Assembly: GCA_009783565.1 (NCBI GenBank)
Contig: WRDF01000002.1
Span: 244,505-308,504, forward strand
Direction: 5' to 3'
DNA: 64,000 nt
Origin: Rikenellaceae bacterium
GTDB lineage: Bacteria; Bacteroidota; Bacteroidia; Bacteroidales; Rikenellaceae
Shown: one piece after another, positions 26,823 through 35,987 of the stretch
Layout: every line of letters starts with the position of its first letter
Position numbering within the stretch: position 1 is the stretch's first letter
The notes under the pieces: model-generated
What the model saw: only the letters and a program-made list of their open reading frames with translations
Databases searched by the model: none
What the model was told of the DNA's origin: nothing
Translations under genes and position numbers: made by a program

Positions 26823-27161
26823 ATGGCGGAAAATTTCGACCGAAACAGAGATTTCGATAGCGACGGCGGGGGCGAGGAGGTCTATTCGCGACCGGTGAGG
26901 GCAGGGCGGCGGACATATTTTTTCGACGTAAAAGCCACGCGCAACGACGATTATTATCTTACGATCACCGAGAGCCGTAAAAAATTGGCGAAAGACGGCT
27001 CGCCGATCTTCGATAAGCATAAGATTTATTTATACAAAGAAGACTTCGATAAGTTTGCCGAAGGATTTCGTGAAGTTGTGGATTATGTAAAGCGGCATAA
27101 ACCCGAATTTTTCGAAGAGCAGGCGAGTGGCGCGGTCGATGATGAGTTCGAAAAGTTGTAG
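26823..27161 (+). CDS. DUF3276 / PUR-alpha-like nucleic-acid-binding protein
   Basis: 112 residues. The start is acidic, followed by EVYSRPVRAGRRTYFFDVKA and YLTITESRKK, the pattern of DUF3276 proteins of Bacteroidetes whose fold is that of the PUR repeat, which binds single-stranded DNA or RNA. The C-terminus is acidic. A regulatory role is likely but no target is known from this sequence. Confidence 0.88.
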   Translation: MAENFDRNRDFDSDGGGEEVYSRPVRAGRRTYFFDVKATRNDDYYLTITESRKKLAKDGSPIFDKHKIYLYKEDFDKFAEGFREVVDYVKRHKPEFFEEQASGAVDDEFEKL

Positions 27162-27173
27162 CCTGTTTAAATT

Positions 27174-27230
27174 GTCATTGCGGATCTGACCCGCAATGAC
27201 AAAGAAATTGGAAAACACGCGCGCGTGTCG
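27174..27230. repeat. Family A arm pair and family E palindrome
   Basis: GTCATTGCGGATCTGACCCG with CAATGAC (27174-27200) is followed by AAAACACGCGCGCGTGT (about 27212-27229). Confidence 0.65.
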
Positions 27231-27237
27231 AAAAACA

Positions 27238-27269
27238 TTTGCATTTCGATAAATTTCACATTACCTTTG
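27238..27269 (+). promoter_or_regulatory. Promoter of the trpB attenuator leader
   Basis: TTTG (27238-27241), 20-base spacer, TACCTTTG (27262-27269): a full match to the Bacteroidetes consensus. Transcription should start near 27275, about 15 bases before the leader peptide. Confidence 0.75.
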
Positions 27270-27290
27270 TCGCAAACTGCTTTTGAAGCT

Positions 27291-27359
27291 ATGTGTACTC
27301 AGATGTTTGTTAAATTTTGGTGGTGGCGTTCACAATTCCTGCGAGTCGTGAGTGCCTGA
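27291..27359 (+). CDS. trpL: trp leader peptide
   Basis: A 22-residue reading frame, MCTQMFVKFWWWRSQFLRVV then SA, with three consecutive Trp codons at 27318-27326. It lies between a consensus promoter and a Rho-independent terminator in front of trpB. This is the layout of translation-coupled attenuation: with scarce charged tRNA-Trp the ribosome stalls at the Trp codons and the downstream terminator does not form. The bases GTCGTGAG (27345-27352) can pair with TTCACGAC (27396-27403), which includes half of the terminator stem; a stalled ribosome would leave them free, a terminating one would cover them. The pairing is inferred from sequence. Confidence 0.85.
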   Translation: MCTQMFVKFWWWRSQFLRVVSA

Positions 27360-27383
27360 TGCCATATCTATATCCCAATGAGG

Positions 27384-27419
27384 AAGGGCTGTCGGTTCAC
27401 GACAGCCCTTTTTGTTTTC
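27384..27419 (+). terminator. Attenuator terminator before trpB
   Basis: An 11-base perfect stem AAGGGCTGTCG (27384-27394) / CGACAGCCCTT (27400-27410), a 5-base loop, then TTTGTTTT. A classic intrinsic terminator 51 bases upstream of trpB. Confidence 0.9.
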
Positions 27420-27470
27420 CGACGATTCTGAAATTTTTACTTTTTAACAATTCTAAAACACTAACGACCA

Positions 27471-28688
27471 ATGAATTACAACATCGATGAAGAGGGTTTT
27501 TACGGTGAGTTCGGAGGAGCTTACGTGCCCGAAATTTTGCGCCCGAATATCGAGCGCCTGCAATGCGAATACCGTGAGGCGATCGACGATACGGCCTTCC
27601 GCGAGGAGTTCGACCGACTGCTGTGCGACTATGTAGGCCGTCCGTCGCCGCTATACTTAACCAGCAGATTGTCAGATCGTTATGGTGCGAGAATCTATCT
27701 GAAACGCGAAGATCTGAACCACACCGGATCGCACAAAATCAACAATGCGATCGGGCAGGTGCTGCTTGCGCGGCGTATGGGCAAGCGGCGTGTGATCGCC
27801 GAGAGCGGGGCGGGGCAGCATGGAGTTGCCACCGCGACAGCCTGCGCGCTGCTGGGGTTGGAGTGCGTTATCTATATGGGTGCGGCCGACGTGCGGCGTC
27901 AGAGCCTGAATGTCAGGAAGATAGAGATGCTCGGCGGGCGCGTGGTAGCGGTCGGAGGAGCGGCATCAGATGGCGTCGTAAATGGTACGAGCGGCGGCAC
28001 AGATAACGCGAACGGCGGGCTGCGCGAAGCGGTGGACGCCGCGTTGCTCGAATGGTGTGCCCGCCCCGACGACACGTTTTATGTCATCGGGTCGGCTGTC
28101 GGACCGCATCCGTTCCCCGATATGGTGGCGCGGTTTCAGTCGGTAATAAGCAGTGAAATATGCTCGCAATTGCTTGAAGCTGAGGGACGTGCGTATCCCG
28201 ACTATGTTGTCGCCTGCGTCGGTGGCGGCAGCAATGCGGCCGGAGCGTTCTATCATTTTCTCGATGACGCGAAGGTGCGCCTTATAGCATGCGAGGCGGC
28301 GGGCGAGGGGATAGACTCCGCACGTAACGCCGCGACGCTCACGCTTGGCCGCACGGGTGAGATTCATGGTTACCGCAGCCGCGTGCTGCTCGATTCGGCG
28401 GGCGCAATCGCGCCTACGCACTCCATTTCGGCCGGCCTCGATTATCCGGGCGTGGGGCCACTGCACGCGCATCTTGTCGCTACGGGACGTGCCGAAGTGA
28501 TTGCCGTCACCGATGCCGAAGCGCTTGCCGCCGCCCGCGAACTTACGCGCTTGGAGGGGATAATCCCCGCTCTCGAATCGTCACACGCGTTGGCCGCTCT
28601 TGCCCGTAAGTCGTTCTCTGCTAATGATATAGTGGTCTTGAACCTTTCCGGTCGCGGCGATAAGGACATTTCTTTAATGGAGAATTGA
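27471..28688 (+). CDS. trpB: Tryptophan synthase beta chain
   Basis: 405 residues. It joins indole and serine to make tryptophan using PLP. The PLP lysine is in LNHTGSHKINNAIGQ (K89), the catalytic Glu in ESGAGQHGVATA (E111), and the phosphate loop is GGGSNAAG. An insert rich in Gly/Asn/Ser (about residues 165-180, GVVNGTSGGTDNANGG) sits before GLREAVDAALLEW. The gene is behind the trp attenuator but none of trpE, G, D, C, F or A follows; the next gene is an anti-sigma factor. The enzyme may therefore serve indole salvage, or the other genes are elsewhere. Confidence 0.97.
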   Translation: MNYNIDEEGFYGEFGGAYVPEILRPNIERLQCEYREAIDDTAFREEFDRLLCDYVGRPSPLYLTSRLSDRYGARIYLKREDLNHTGSHKINNAIGQVLLARRMGKRRVIAESGAGQHGVATATACALLGLECVIYMGAADVRRQSLNVRKIEMLGGRVVAVGGAASDGVVNGTSGGTDNANGGLREAVDAALLEWCARPDDTFYVIGSAVGPHPFPDMVARFQSVISSEICSQLLEAEGRAYPDYVVACVGGGSNAAGAFYHFLDDAKVRLIACEAAGEGIDSARNAATLTLGRTGEIHGYRSRVLLDSAGAIAPTHSISAGLDYPGVGPLHAHLVATGRAEVIAVTDAEALAAARELTRLEGIIPALESSHALAALARKSFSANDIVVLNLSGRGDKDISLMEN

Positions 28689-28753
28689 AGATTTTTTTGC
28701 CGCCTGTCACTGAAAAAGCCGTCGAGAGTCGTCATAGGGACAAAGAAGCAGAA

Positions 28754-29941
28754 ATGAAAATCGACGAAACGATACGAAAATATATAAACGACGAGCCTTT
28801 ATCGGTGCGCGAGAAGGCGGCGTTGGAGCGATGGCGCGGGCTGAACGCCGGAAATCATGCTTTGCCGACCTATATCGAACGGCTCGGCGAAGAGCGCGAC
28901 CTGCGACGGCTTGTGGAGGAAGGACGCGAAGAACGGTTCGTCGCCGCGTGGAGTGAGGTTTGCCGCACGGGCAGCAGGGTAGGCGAGGGTAAGAAGAAAC
29001 GCAGTCTGAACAGTAGGCTCAGGGTCGCTTCGGCTGCCGCCGTGCTGGTTGCGGCGGCAATCTTGGCATTTTTCATGCGTGGCGTAGATGACGAAGCCCC
29101 TGACCTGCGATTCGCCACGGGGAACAATAATGTGATGCTCGAACTGGCCGACGGTACGGTGGTGGAATTGGGCCGCCACGATGAAAGGCTGATCGATGAT
29201 AACGGGCGCATTATAAACGTCCGTGACGGCCGGGTCATTTACACGGATGTGGAAACGAGCGACGATACGCCGGTCTTCAATACGATAGTCACGCCGCGCG
29301 GGGCCGAATATCGCGTGACGCTGAGCGACGGTACGGCGGTGTGGCTTAACGCCGAGTCGTCGCTGCGTTACCCGCAGGCGTTCGCGGGCAACACGCGGCA
29401 TGTCTATCTGCGTGGCGAGGCATATTTTGAAGTTACCCAAAACGACGACATGCCGTTTGTCGTAGAGACTGCCGCTCAACAGATAACGGTGCTCGGGACG
29501 TCGTTCGGCATCTGTGCCTATCCCGAAGATGCAACGGCGAGCGCGACGGTGGTCACGGGTAGTGTGGGCGTGCGATTGAAAGAATCGCTTGTGGGGATAG
29601 TGCTCAACCCGGGACAGCAGGCGACGCTCGATCTGGCAACGGGCGCGATGAGTATTTCTGTGGTCACTGCCGAGGATGTCGTGGCATGGAAAGACGGGTT
29701 TTTCTCGCTTGAAAATATGACGATGGAACAAATCGCGGCGAAATTGGCGCGTTGGTACGATGTCGAGTTCAGGTTCGTGGGCGATTCCGCGCGAGGGCTT
29801 ACGTTCAAAGGCAGTATGCAGCGCTACGACGATATGGGGATGTTGTTTGACGCCTTTGCCCAGATCAGTCCGCTCGATTTCCGCACCGGTAAGGACGGTC
29901 GGACTGTCGAAGTGCGGATTGCGGCTCGCAGGCCGCAATGA
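28754..29941 (+). CDS. FecR-type anti-sigma factor
   Basis: 395 residues starting MKIDETIRKYINDEPLSVRE, the N-terminal helical domain that holds an ECF sigma factor. A single membrane helix follows (about residues 95-115), then the periplasmic FecR domain with YRVTLSDGTAVWLNAESSLR and FAGNTRHVYLRGEAYFEVTQ. It would relay ligand occupancy of the STN-containing SusC protein encoded next. No ECF sigma gene is adjacent, which is unusual for this layout. The last codons (AARRPQ) come from a family A repeat arm. Met at 28685 is rejected. Confidence 0.93.
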   Translation: MKIDETIRKYINDEPLSVREKAALERWRGLNAGNHALPTYIERLGEERDLRRLVEEGREERFVAAWSEVCRTGSRVGEGKKKRSLNSRLRVASAAAVLVAAAILAFFMRGVDDEAPDLRFATGNNNVMLELADGTVVELGRHDERLIDDNGRIINVRDGRVIYTDVETSDDTPVFNTIVTPRGAEYRVTLSDGTAVWLNAESSLRYPQAFAGNTRHVYLRGEAYFEVTQNDDMPFVVETAAQQITVLGTSFGICAYPEDATASATVVTGSVGVRLKESLVGIVLNPGQQATLDLATGAMSISVVTAEDVVAWKDGFFSLENMTMEQIAAKLARWYDVEFRFVGDSARGLTFKGSMQRYDDMGMLFDAFAQISPLDFRTGKDGRTVEVRIAARRPQ

Positions 29942-29999
29942 CGTCCGTCAGGCCGTAAAACACACACGTGTGTGTTTTACTCCATCTCTTTGAGATGGA
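29918..29999. repeat. Repeat cluster at the fecR stop: family A, family E, small hairpin
   Basis: ATTGCGGCTCGC/AGGCCGCAAT (29918-29939) overlaps the fecR end; then a perfect 26-base palindrome with half-site GTAAAACACACAC (29955-29980); then TCCATCTC/GAGATGGA around TTT (29981-29999). Confidence 0.75.
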
Positions 30000-30031
30000 G
30001 TAATGACAGACCCTAAGACCAAATAAAAAAA

Positions 30032-30094
30032 GGCGAAAGTGATGTTGGCGCATCTCCTTTCGCCGAGAGTCGAAAAAGCCCGATGGAAGCGGGC
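30032..30094 (+). promoter_or_regulatory. Structured leader of the susC-like gene
   Basis: Two hairpins: GGCGAAAG/CTTTCGCC (30032-30039 with 30057-30064) and GCCCG/CGGGC (30078-30082 with 30090-30094), 28 bases before the start codon. A sigma-dependent promoter is expected upstream but cannot be recognised. Confidence 0.35.
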
Positions 30095-30121
30095 ATAATT
30101 CTAACCTTCAATTACAAATTT

Positions 30122-33100
30122 ATGAAAAAAAAAGACACCTATCACCATTTTCCGTCAGGGAAATTCAGAAAATCACTACTTATGAAGCTGAAACTCGCCT
30201 TGATTCTGTGCTGTATGGGTACGGTGACAGTCAATGCCTCCTACTCGCAGCATCAGAGACTTAATGTTACTTACGAGAATCGCTCGATCACTTCTATCCT
30301 TGAAGACCTGCGCATTCAGACCGGTCTGCGGGCGGCTTATCTCGGCGGTCTCACGCTCGATGCGAAGACTGTCAGCCTAAGTTTGACCGACGCCACTATC
30401 GAACAGGTGCTCGAAGTGGTGCTCGGCCGTAACGGTTACACCTATCGCATTCAGGACAGCATGATCCTTATCGGCGAACAATCGCCTGCCGCACAACAGC
30501 AGCAGCCTGCCGCCACACCGCCCGGCACGATAACGGGAACGGTGGTCGATCAGGGAGGAGCGCAGATCGTGGGCGTCAGCATTGCCGTCGTAGGTACTAC
30601 GATGGGGACGATCACCGATACCCGCGGTAATTTCACCCTGCGCGGAGTGCCCCTGAATGTCATATTGCGCGTCAGTTATCTTGGCAAAAAACAGGTCGAA
30701 ATAACATACACCGGCCAACAGGTCATAAACGTGAGGATGGAAGACGATATCGCCACCATAAGCGAGGTTGTCGTGACAGGATTCTTTGAACGCGCTGCCG
30801 AAAGTTTCACCGGCTCGGCTTCGACATTCTCCGGCACGGAACTGCGCAACGTGAGCACGCAGAACGTCTTCCAGGCTCTGCGTTCGCTCGACCCGGCTTT
30901 CGTGGTCATCCCTAACGACAGATGGGGGTCAGATCCCAATCGTTTGCCCGACATCGATATTCGCGGAAAAACGAGTATCGAAGACCCGCGTAACATCGGT
31001 CAGGGTGACCCAAACCAGCCTCTGTTTATTCTCGACGGTTTCGAGGCCTCACTCGCAGAGATCAATAACCTCGACATGAACCGCATTGCCAGCGTCACAC
31101 TGCTCAAAGATGCCGCTTCGACGGCGATCTATGGTGCGAAAGCGGCCAACGGCGTTCTGGTTATCGAGACCGTGAAACCGCAAGCTGGACAACTGCGCAT
31201 CAGCTACGGCGGTTCTGCGAGTGTTTCGTGGGCAGATCTGACCTCATATAATCTGATGAACGCAGAAGAAAAGCTCAGGGCCGAAGTTCTGTCGGGGGTT
31301 TACAGAAGTAATTATTCGCAGGTCGAATACGACCGCCTCGAACTTCTTTATAATCGACGGCTCGAAAATGTTCTGAGCGGCGTGGATACCTACTGGCTGA
31401 AAGTTCCGCTGCGTACGGGGCTGACCCACAGGCATAATATAGACATCGGGGGTGGCGACCGTTCGTTCACGTATGGACTGGGCCTTTCGTATGCCCGCAC
31501 CGAGGGCGTGATGAAAAAGAGCGGTAATGAAAACATGTCTGTGAATATGAATCTCTCATATCGGACAGCAGACGGGAATTTCAGTTTCCGCAATCTTGCA
31601 ACAGTGACGTATCACGAGTCGTGGAATCCACCGGTGTCGTTCACGGACTATGCACGGACAAATCCATATTTGCCTATATTCGAGGGCGCAGATCAGCCGC
31701 GCTTCCTGGAAGAAGAGCTTATAGTCGTGTCTACTGCCCCTCAATGGTATCGAACCCCGAATCCGCTCTATAACGAGTCTTTGACCCACATAAATGATTC
31801 TCAAAGCCTGAGGCTTCGCAACAACTTCTATGCAGAATGGCGTCCGACACACGGCCTTATGGCAACAATACGTTTCCAGATTTCGCCGGTGCGCGCCAAG
31901 ACCGAAAACTTTCTTTCGCGAAATCATACGAGTTTTGTGAATACGGTGATCACCGATCGGGGACGATATTCAAAGTCTATGACCGACGGAACGGATTATT
32001 CGGGTGACTTTATGCTCACCTATAACAAGATCATCGCCGAGCGGCATCAGATATTCGCCAATGCGACGATGAACCTGCGTAATGAGAAGACTATCCGCGA
32101 CGGATATGTGGCCATCGGTTTCGCCGATGACCTTATCCCCAAGCCTTCGTTTGCCGGGCGATATCCCGGTGGCGATGCCGTTCCTTCTTATTCGGAAAAC
32201 GTGAGGCGCGCCGCCAATATTTTTATGCAGACCGGTTATATGTATATGAACCGCTATTCGCTCGACCTTACTGTTCGTCGCGATGGCAGCAACAGCTTCG
32301 GGAGCGACAATCTCTTCACGACAACATGGTCGGGTGGCGTTGCATGGAACATACACCGCGAGGCATGGATGGAAGGCAGGGTCAATATGCTGAAACTGCG
32401 AGCCACGATGGGATATATCGGCAATGCCAATTCGAGTTTTGCAACGATGACTACATACAGATACAATACTCAATCTAATCTTTATGGTGTCGGTCTGAAC
32501 GTCGATAAATTCGGTGTTTATCATCTCGACTGGGAGAAAGTTTTCGACCAGAACTTAGGTCTCGATTTCGCGACACTTAACAACCGCTTCTCTTCGACGG
32601 TGGATGTTTACAGGAAAGTTACCGACCCGTTGGTTATAAGTCACGGTGCGCCCCCATCGACCGGGCGTAACGAGTTTTTGCATAATATGGGACGCAGTAC
32701 CGTTCACGGCATTACTTTCAAAGCCAATTACAATATAGTCCATCGTCCGCAGGATCGATTTATTTGGAGCGTGGGCGTGAACGGGCAGGCCAAAAAGGCC
32801 CGGTTCAGCAAGATGGACGGCCTGGATGCGCTAAACCAGGAGCTTCGCAACGTATCGAGCATGAGAAGATACTATAACGGCGGCAGTCCATATTCGATCT
32901 GGGCGGTTAAGTCGGCAGGTATCGATCCGGCACGGGGAGACGAACTTTTCATCAAGCCCGATGGTACATATACATGGAGATGGTCTTCGAGCGATGAGCA
33001 GATAATCGGTAATTCCGATCCCAAAATCCAGGGGACTCTCAATACCGCGTTACGCTATAAGGGCTGGACGGCAAACGTCAATATGCGCTATATCTGGCGA

Positions 33101-33487
33101 CAGGACAAGTTCAACAGCCAACTTATGAACAAAGTCGAGGGGATGGATACGAATAACATGATTTTGTATAATCAGGATAAACGCGCACTCTACGGTCGGT
33201 GGCACAAGGTGGGAGATGTTACCCCGTTCAGGCGCATCAACGACCTTATTACTCCGGTTCGCAGAACGTCGCGCTGGATGCAGACGGAGAACACTTTGCG
33301 TGGCGAATCGATCTCGGTGGGCTACTCGTTTGCCGATCATGCGTGGCTGAAAAACGCAAATATGAACAACCTGACACTGACGGTATTTATGCACGATGTT
33401 TTCGACTGGTCGAGCATCATCGCGGAGAGAGGTATAGACTATCCCTTTGCACGCGCTATAAATTTGTCGGTAAACATTTCTTTCTAA
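30122..33487 (+). CDS. SusC/RagA-type TonB-dependent outer-membrane receptor with STN domain
   Basis: 1121 residues. A basic tail of about 20 residues precedes the signal peptide (LKLALILCCMGTVTVNASYS). Then come the STN signalling domain (about 45-120, RSITSILEDLRIQTGLRAAY), a carboxypeptidase-like beta domain (about 142-215, GTITGTVVDQGGAQIVGVSI), the plug beginning after ISEVVVTGF, and a 22-strand barrel ending in NLSVNISF. It imports a nutrient with TonB energy together with the SusD lipoprotein; the STN domain predicts signalling to the FecR protein upstream. The start MKKKDTYHHF is chosen; Met at 30182 is possible. The substrate is unknown. Confidence 0.95.
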   Translation: MKKKDTYHHFPSGKFRKSLLMKLKLALILCCMGTVTVNASYSQHQRLNVTYENRSITSILEDLRIQTGLRAAYLGGLTLDAKTVSLSLTDATIEQVLEVVLGRNGYTYRIQDSMILIGEQSPAAQQQQPAATPPGTITGTVVDQGGAQIVGVSIAVVGTTMGTITDTRGNFTLRGVPLNVILRVSYLGKKQVEITYTGQQVINVRMEDDIATISEVVVTGFFERAAESFTGSASTFSGTELRNVSTQNVFQALRSLDPAFVVIPNDRWGSDPNRLPDIDIRGKTSIEDPRNIGQGDPNQPLFILDGFEASLAEINNLDMNRIASVTLLKDAASTAIYGAKAANGVLVIETVKPQAGQLRISYGGSASVSWADLTSYNLMNAEEKLRAEVLSGVYRSNYSQVEYDRLELLYNRRLENVLSGVDTYWLKVPLRTGLTHRHNIDIGGGDRSFTYGLGLSYARTEGVMKKSGNENMSVNMNLSYRTADGNFSFRNLATVTYHESWNPPVSFTDYARTNPYLPIFEGADQPRFLEEELIVVSTAPQWYRTPNPLYNESLTHINDSQSLRLRNNFYAEWRPTHGLMATIRFQISPVRAKTENFLSRNHTSFVNTVITDRGRYSKSMTDGTDYSGDFMLTYNKIIAERHQIFANATMNLRNEKTIRDGYVAIGFADDLIPKPSFAGRYPGGDAVPSYSENVRRAANIFMQTGYMYMNRYSLDLTVRRDGSNSFGSDNLFTTTWSGGVAWNIHREAWMEGRVNMLKLRATMGYIGNANSSFATMTTYRYNTQSNLYGVGLNVDKFGVYHLDWEKVFDQNLGLDFATLNNRFSSTVDVYRKVTDPLVISHGAPPSTGRNEFLHNMGRSTVHGITFKANYNIVHRPQDRFIWSVGVNGQAKKARFSKMDGLDALNQELRNVSSMRRYYNGGSPYSIWAVKSAGIDPARGDELFIKPDGTYTWRWSSSDEQIIGNSDPKIQGTLNTALRYKGWTANVNMRYIWRQDKFNSQLMNKVEGMDTNNMILYNQDKRALYGRWHKVGDVTPFRRINDLITPVRRTSRWMQTENTLRGESISVGYSFADHAWLKNANMNNLTLTVFMHDVFDWSSIIAERGIDYPFARAINLSVNISF

Positions 33488-33506
33488 ACGTCAAACAATA
33501 AAGAAG

Positions 33507-35051
33507 ATGAAAAAAATAGCGATCATACTATCATTTTCGTTGCTCATGGCCTCGTGTACCGATTGGCTGGACTATAAGCCTTTCGATGAGGTTTCGGGCG
33601 ACGATGTTTACCGGACGGAAGCGTTGACCGGCCGGGCGCTCAACGGGTTGTATATACGTCTTGCGGGCAGCAATCTCTATGGTCAGTCGATGAGCGTCTC
33701 GACGCTGGAAGTTCTGGGCCAGAATTTTTATTGGAACGGCGCGACCGCATCAGGCACTCCCGCGCTTCTCGCTTTGGGCGGTTATGATTACACGAGCGAC
33801 AATGTCAAGGGATTGTTCAGTAATATTTGGAACGCTTCATACCGCGCGATAGCCGAAGCGAACGAGTTTCTCGAAAACGTGGAAAAGAACAAGGATAACT
33901 ACTCGTCGGCGGCATATAATCTTTATATGGGCGAGGCGATCGCAATTCGCACGTTGTTGCATTTCGATCTGCTGCGTCTGTTCGGCCCCGTTCCCACGCC
34001 TGCGAACTACGAGAGACCGGCCATTCCCTATTATAATTCTTCAACTGCTGCGGCTCAGGATATTATAACGGCCGATTCGATGATGAGAGTTCTTATGAAC
34101 GATATCGATATTGCGATCGAGTATATGAGCAACGATCCTATCCTGACGAGTGGTTTAAGCGCCAATTTGAACCTTCTGGACGGGCATAACTATTTGACCG
34201 CATTCCGCAATATACACATGAATTATTATGGGGTCAATGCTTTGAAAGCGCGTATGGCTTTGTGGTGGGGAACGCCCGAAAGCCGTGAGCTGGCCTACAA
34301 AATCGCGTCGCGCATGATCGCGGGCGAAGATCCGCGAGACCCCGCGAAGACGACGAATTTCAATCAGGTGTTCAGTTTCGTAAGCGGTAGTGGCGGTCAG
34401 GGTCGTTTCCGTGTGTTTTACCCCGAGGTATTGTTCGGCATTCATAATACCCGGATCACTCAGGTGAACAGAGCTATGTTTACGAATGAGGACGGGAATG
34501 GACATCTTGTTGTCAGAGATCATTTCTATAATTGGCTATATACGGCTGCACCTGCGGGGCCCGACGGCGGTATTGCAGGAACGGGAGTTCGCGCCAATAT
34601 GTGGACGCAAGAGGTGACGGTCGCCAACGATGGATCGGAGATCAGGATTTTCCGGCGATTAACACGAACGACAAGTGATACCGCTTATCCGCATCATCCG
34701 GAGTTTCAGGGCGTTATTCGTTTGGGCGAGCTTTATCTGATCGCTGCCGAGACGGCCCCCGATGTCGAGACCAAGCGGGGCTACGTGGCGCGGCTTCGCA
34801 CGGGCAAAGGATATGGTCCGGGAGATAATACGGGCGGAGTAAACGAAGCTACATTGGATCAGATCATCGAGATGGAGTTCCGCAAGGAGACTTATGGCGA
34901 GGGTCAATGGTTTTTCTTTGCGAAGCGTCGGAATTTGGCGAGTTTCCGCCGGGCGACAATGAACACGGCAGGCGGAACGCCGGTAGCGTTCACCGCTTCC
35001 TGGTATACGCCGCCGATTCCTGAGCAGGAGACAGACCTCAGAGTGGATTAA
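33507..35051 (+). CDS. SusD/RagB-type nutrient-binding lipoprotein
   Basis: 514 residues with a lipobox LLMASC (Cys 16 region). The start DWLDYKPFDEVSGDDVYRTE is typical of SusD N-termini, helical TPR-like repeats follow, and the C-terminus near IPEQETDLRVD is normal. It forms the lid of the SusC transporter on the cell surface. It is 19 bases after the susC-like gene. Confidence 0.95.
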   Translation: MKKIAIILSFSLLMASCTDWLDYKPFDEVSGDDVYRTEALTGRALNGLYIRLAGSNLYGQSMSVSTLEVLGQNFYWNGATASGTPALLALGGYDYTSDNVKGLFSNIWNASYRAIAEANEFLENVEKNKDNYSSAAYNLYMGEAIAIRTLLHFDLLRLFGPVPTPANYERPAIPYYNSSTAAAQDIITADSMMRVLMNDIDIAIEYMSNDPILTSGLSANLNLLDGHNYLTAFRNIHMNYYGVNALKARMALWWGTPESRELAYKIASRMIAGEDPRDPAKTTNFNQVFSFVSGSGGQGRFRVFYPEVLFGIHNTRITQVNRAMFTNEDGNGHLVVRDHFYNWLYTAAPAGPDGGIAGTGVRANMWTQEVTVANDGSEIRIFRRLTRTTSDTAYPHHPEFQGVIRLGELYLIAAETAPDVETKRGYVARLRTGKGYGPGDNTGGVNEATLDQIIEMEFRKETYGEGQWFFFAKRRNLASFRRATMNTAGGTPVAFTASWYTPPIPEQETDLRVD

Positions 35052-35067
35052 CTAAAAAATCAGAACG

Positions 35068-35967
35068 ATGAAAAAACACATATTAATTTTCGCGAGTCTC
35101 TTGCTTATTGCATTTTCGTGCAGCGAGGACAATATAATGACCTACGACGGCGAGCCGTTCATCTATTTCCCATACACGTTCTCTATTTATCAACCCGATG
35201 CTCCGTTTGTGGTGCAGGACTCGGTCGTGAGTTACAATTTCTTTATCTTGAACAATGCCTCTGCCGATTACGCATGGTTCGACGTGCCGGTCAGGCGCGG
35301 CGGACGTATTGATGCAGAGAAGGATTTTTTGATCGATATCGAGGTGCTGTCGGGCGCGGAAGGTGTGGATTTCGAAATCGAGCGCAGGCATACATTTTTG
35401 GCCAATAGCAACAGTGCAACTATTGCGGTCCGGGCGATCAACACTCCGCAGCTGCCTGCCCGTCCGTATAACGATCCGGTAAAGTTCATTATCCATCTTC
35501 GCGAAAACAGGAACTTCACACTAAACATGCCGGAGGCCCAGAAAGGGCGTGAAACTCTTAGCCGCACGCAGATTTCAGTGGAGATTGCCAACACGCTTGC
35601 CGAACCGTGGTTATGGGCTATGATGGGCCGTGCAGCGCTCGGATATTTTTCGGCGGCCAAGTTCGATTTGATCAATGAACTGTTCGGGCTTGCTGTGGAT
35701 GATTGGGGCGGGAGCAATACCACCGGGCCATCCAACCCTTCATTCTCCGGCAACTTAAATGGAGCAATGAACGCATTTGCCAGCTATTTGAATGAACGAA
35801 TTGCATTGGGACCTGAATATGCCGTAAAGGACATGAGCCCGCTTTCGGATAGAGGATATATGAATATGCCCGGTGAAACCCGCCCCATGGTGGCTGCAGT
35901 AACGCCTGTCGTAATTCCGACGGAATGGCCTGCGGTTCCGGGCTGGGTCGGTCCTTCGGGGAATTAA
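35068..35967 (+). CDS. DUF4843 surface lipoprotein
   Basis: 299 residues. Lipobox IAFSC (Cys about residue 18) followed by SEDNIMTYDGEPFIYFPY, then beta-rich sequence with FLIDIEVLSGAEGVDFEIER, the pattern of the DUF4843 family often found after SusC/SusD pairs. Calx-beta-like repeats are suggested by GAEGVDF. It probably sits on the surface and helps bind the operon's substrate; the role is not established. Confidence 0.87.
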   Translation: MKKHILIFASLLLIAFSCSEDNIMTYDGEPFIYFPYTFSIYQPDAPFVVQDSVVSYNFFILNNASADYAWFDVPVRRGGRIDAEKDFLIDIEVLSGAEGVDFEIERRHTFLANSNSATIAVRAINTPQLPARPYNDPVKFIIHLRENRNFTLNMPEAQKGRETLSRTQISVEIANTLAEPWLWAMMGRAALGYFSAAKFDLINELFGLAVDDWGGSNTTGPSNPSFSGNLNGAMNAFASYLNERIALGPEYAVKDMSPLSDRGYMNMPGETRPMVAAVTPVVIPTEWPAVPGWVGPSGN

Positions 35968-35987
35968 TAACGTCATAAAAGACTGAA

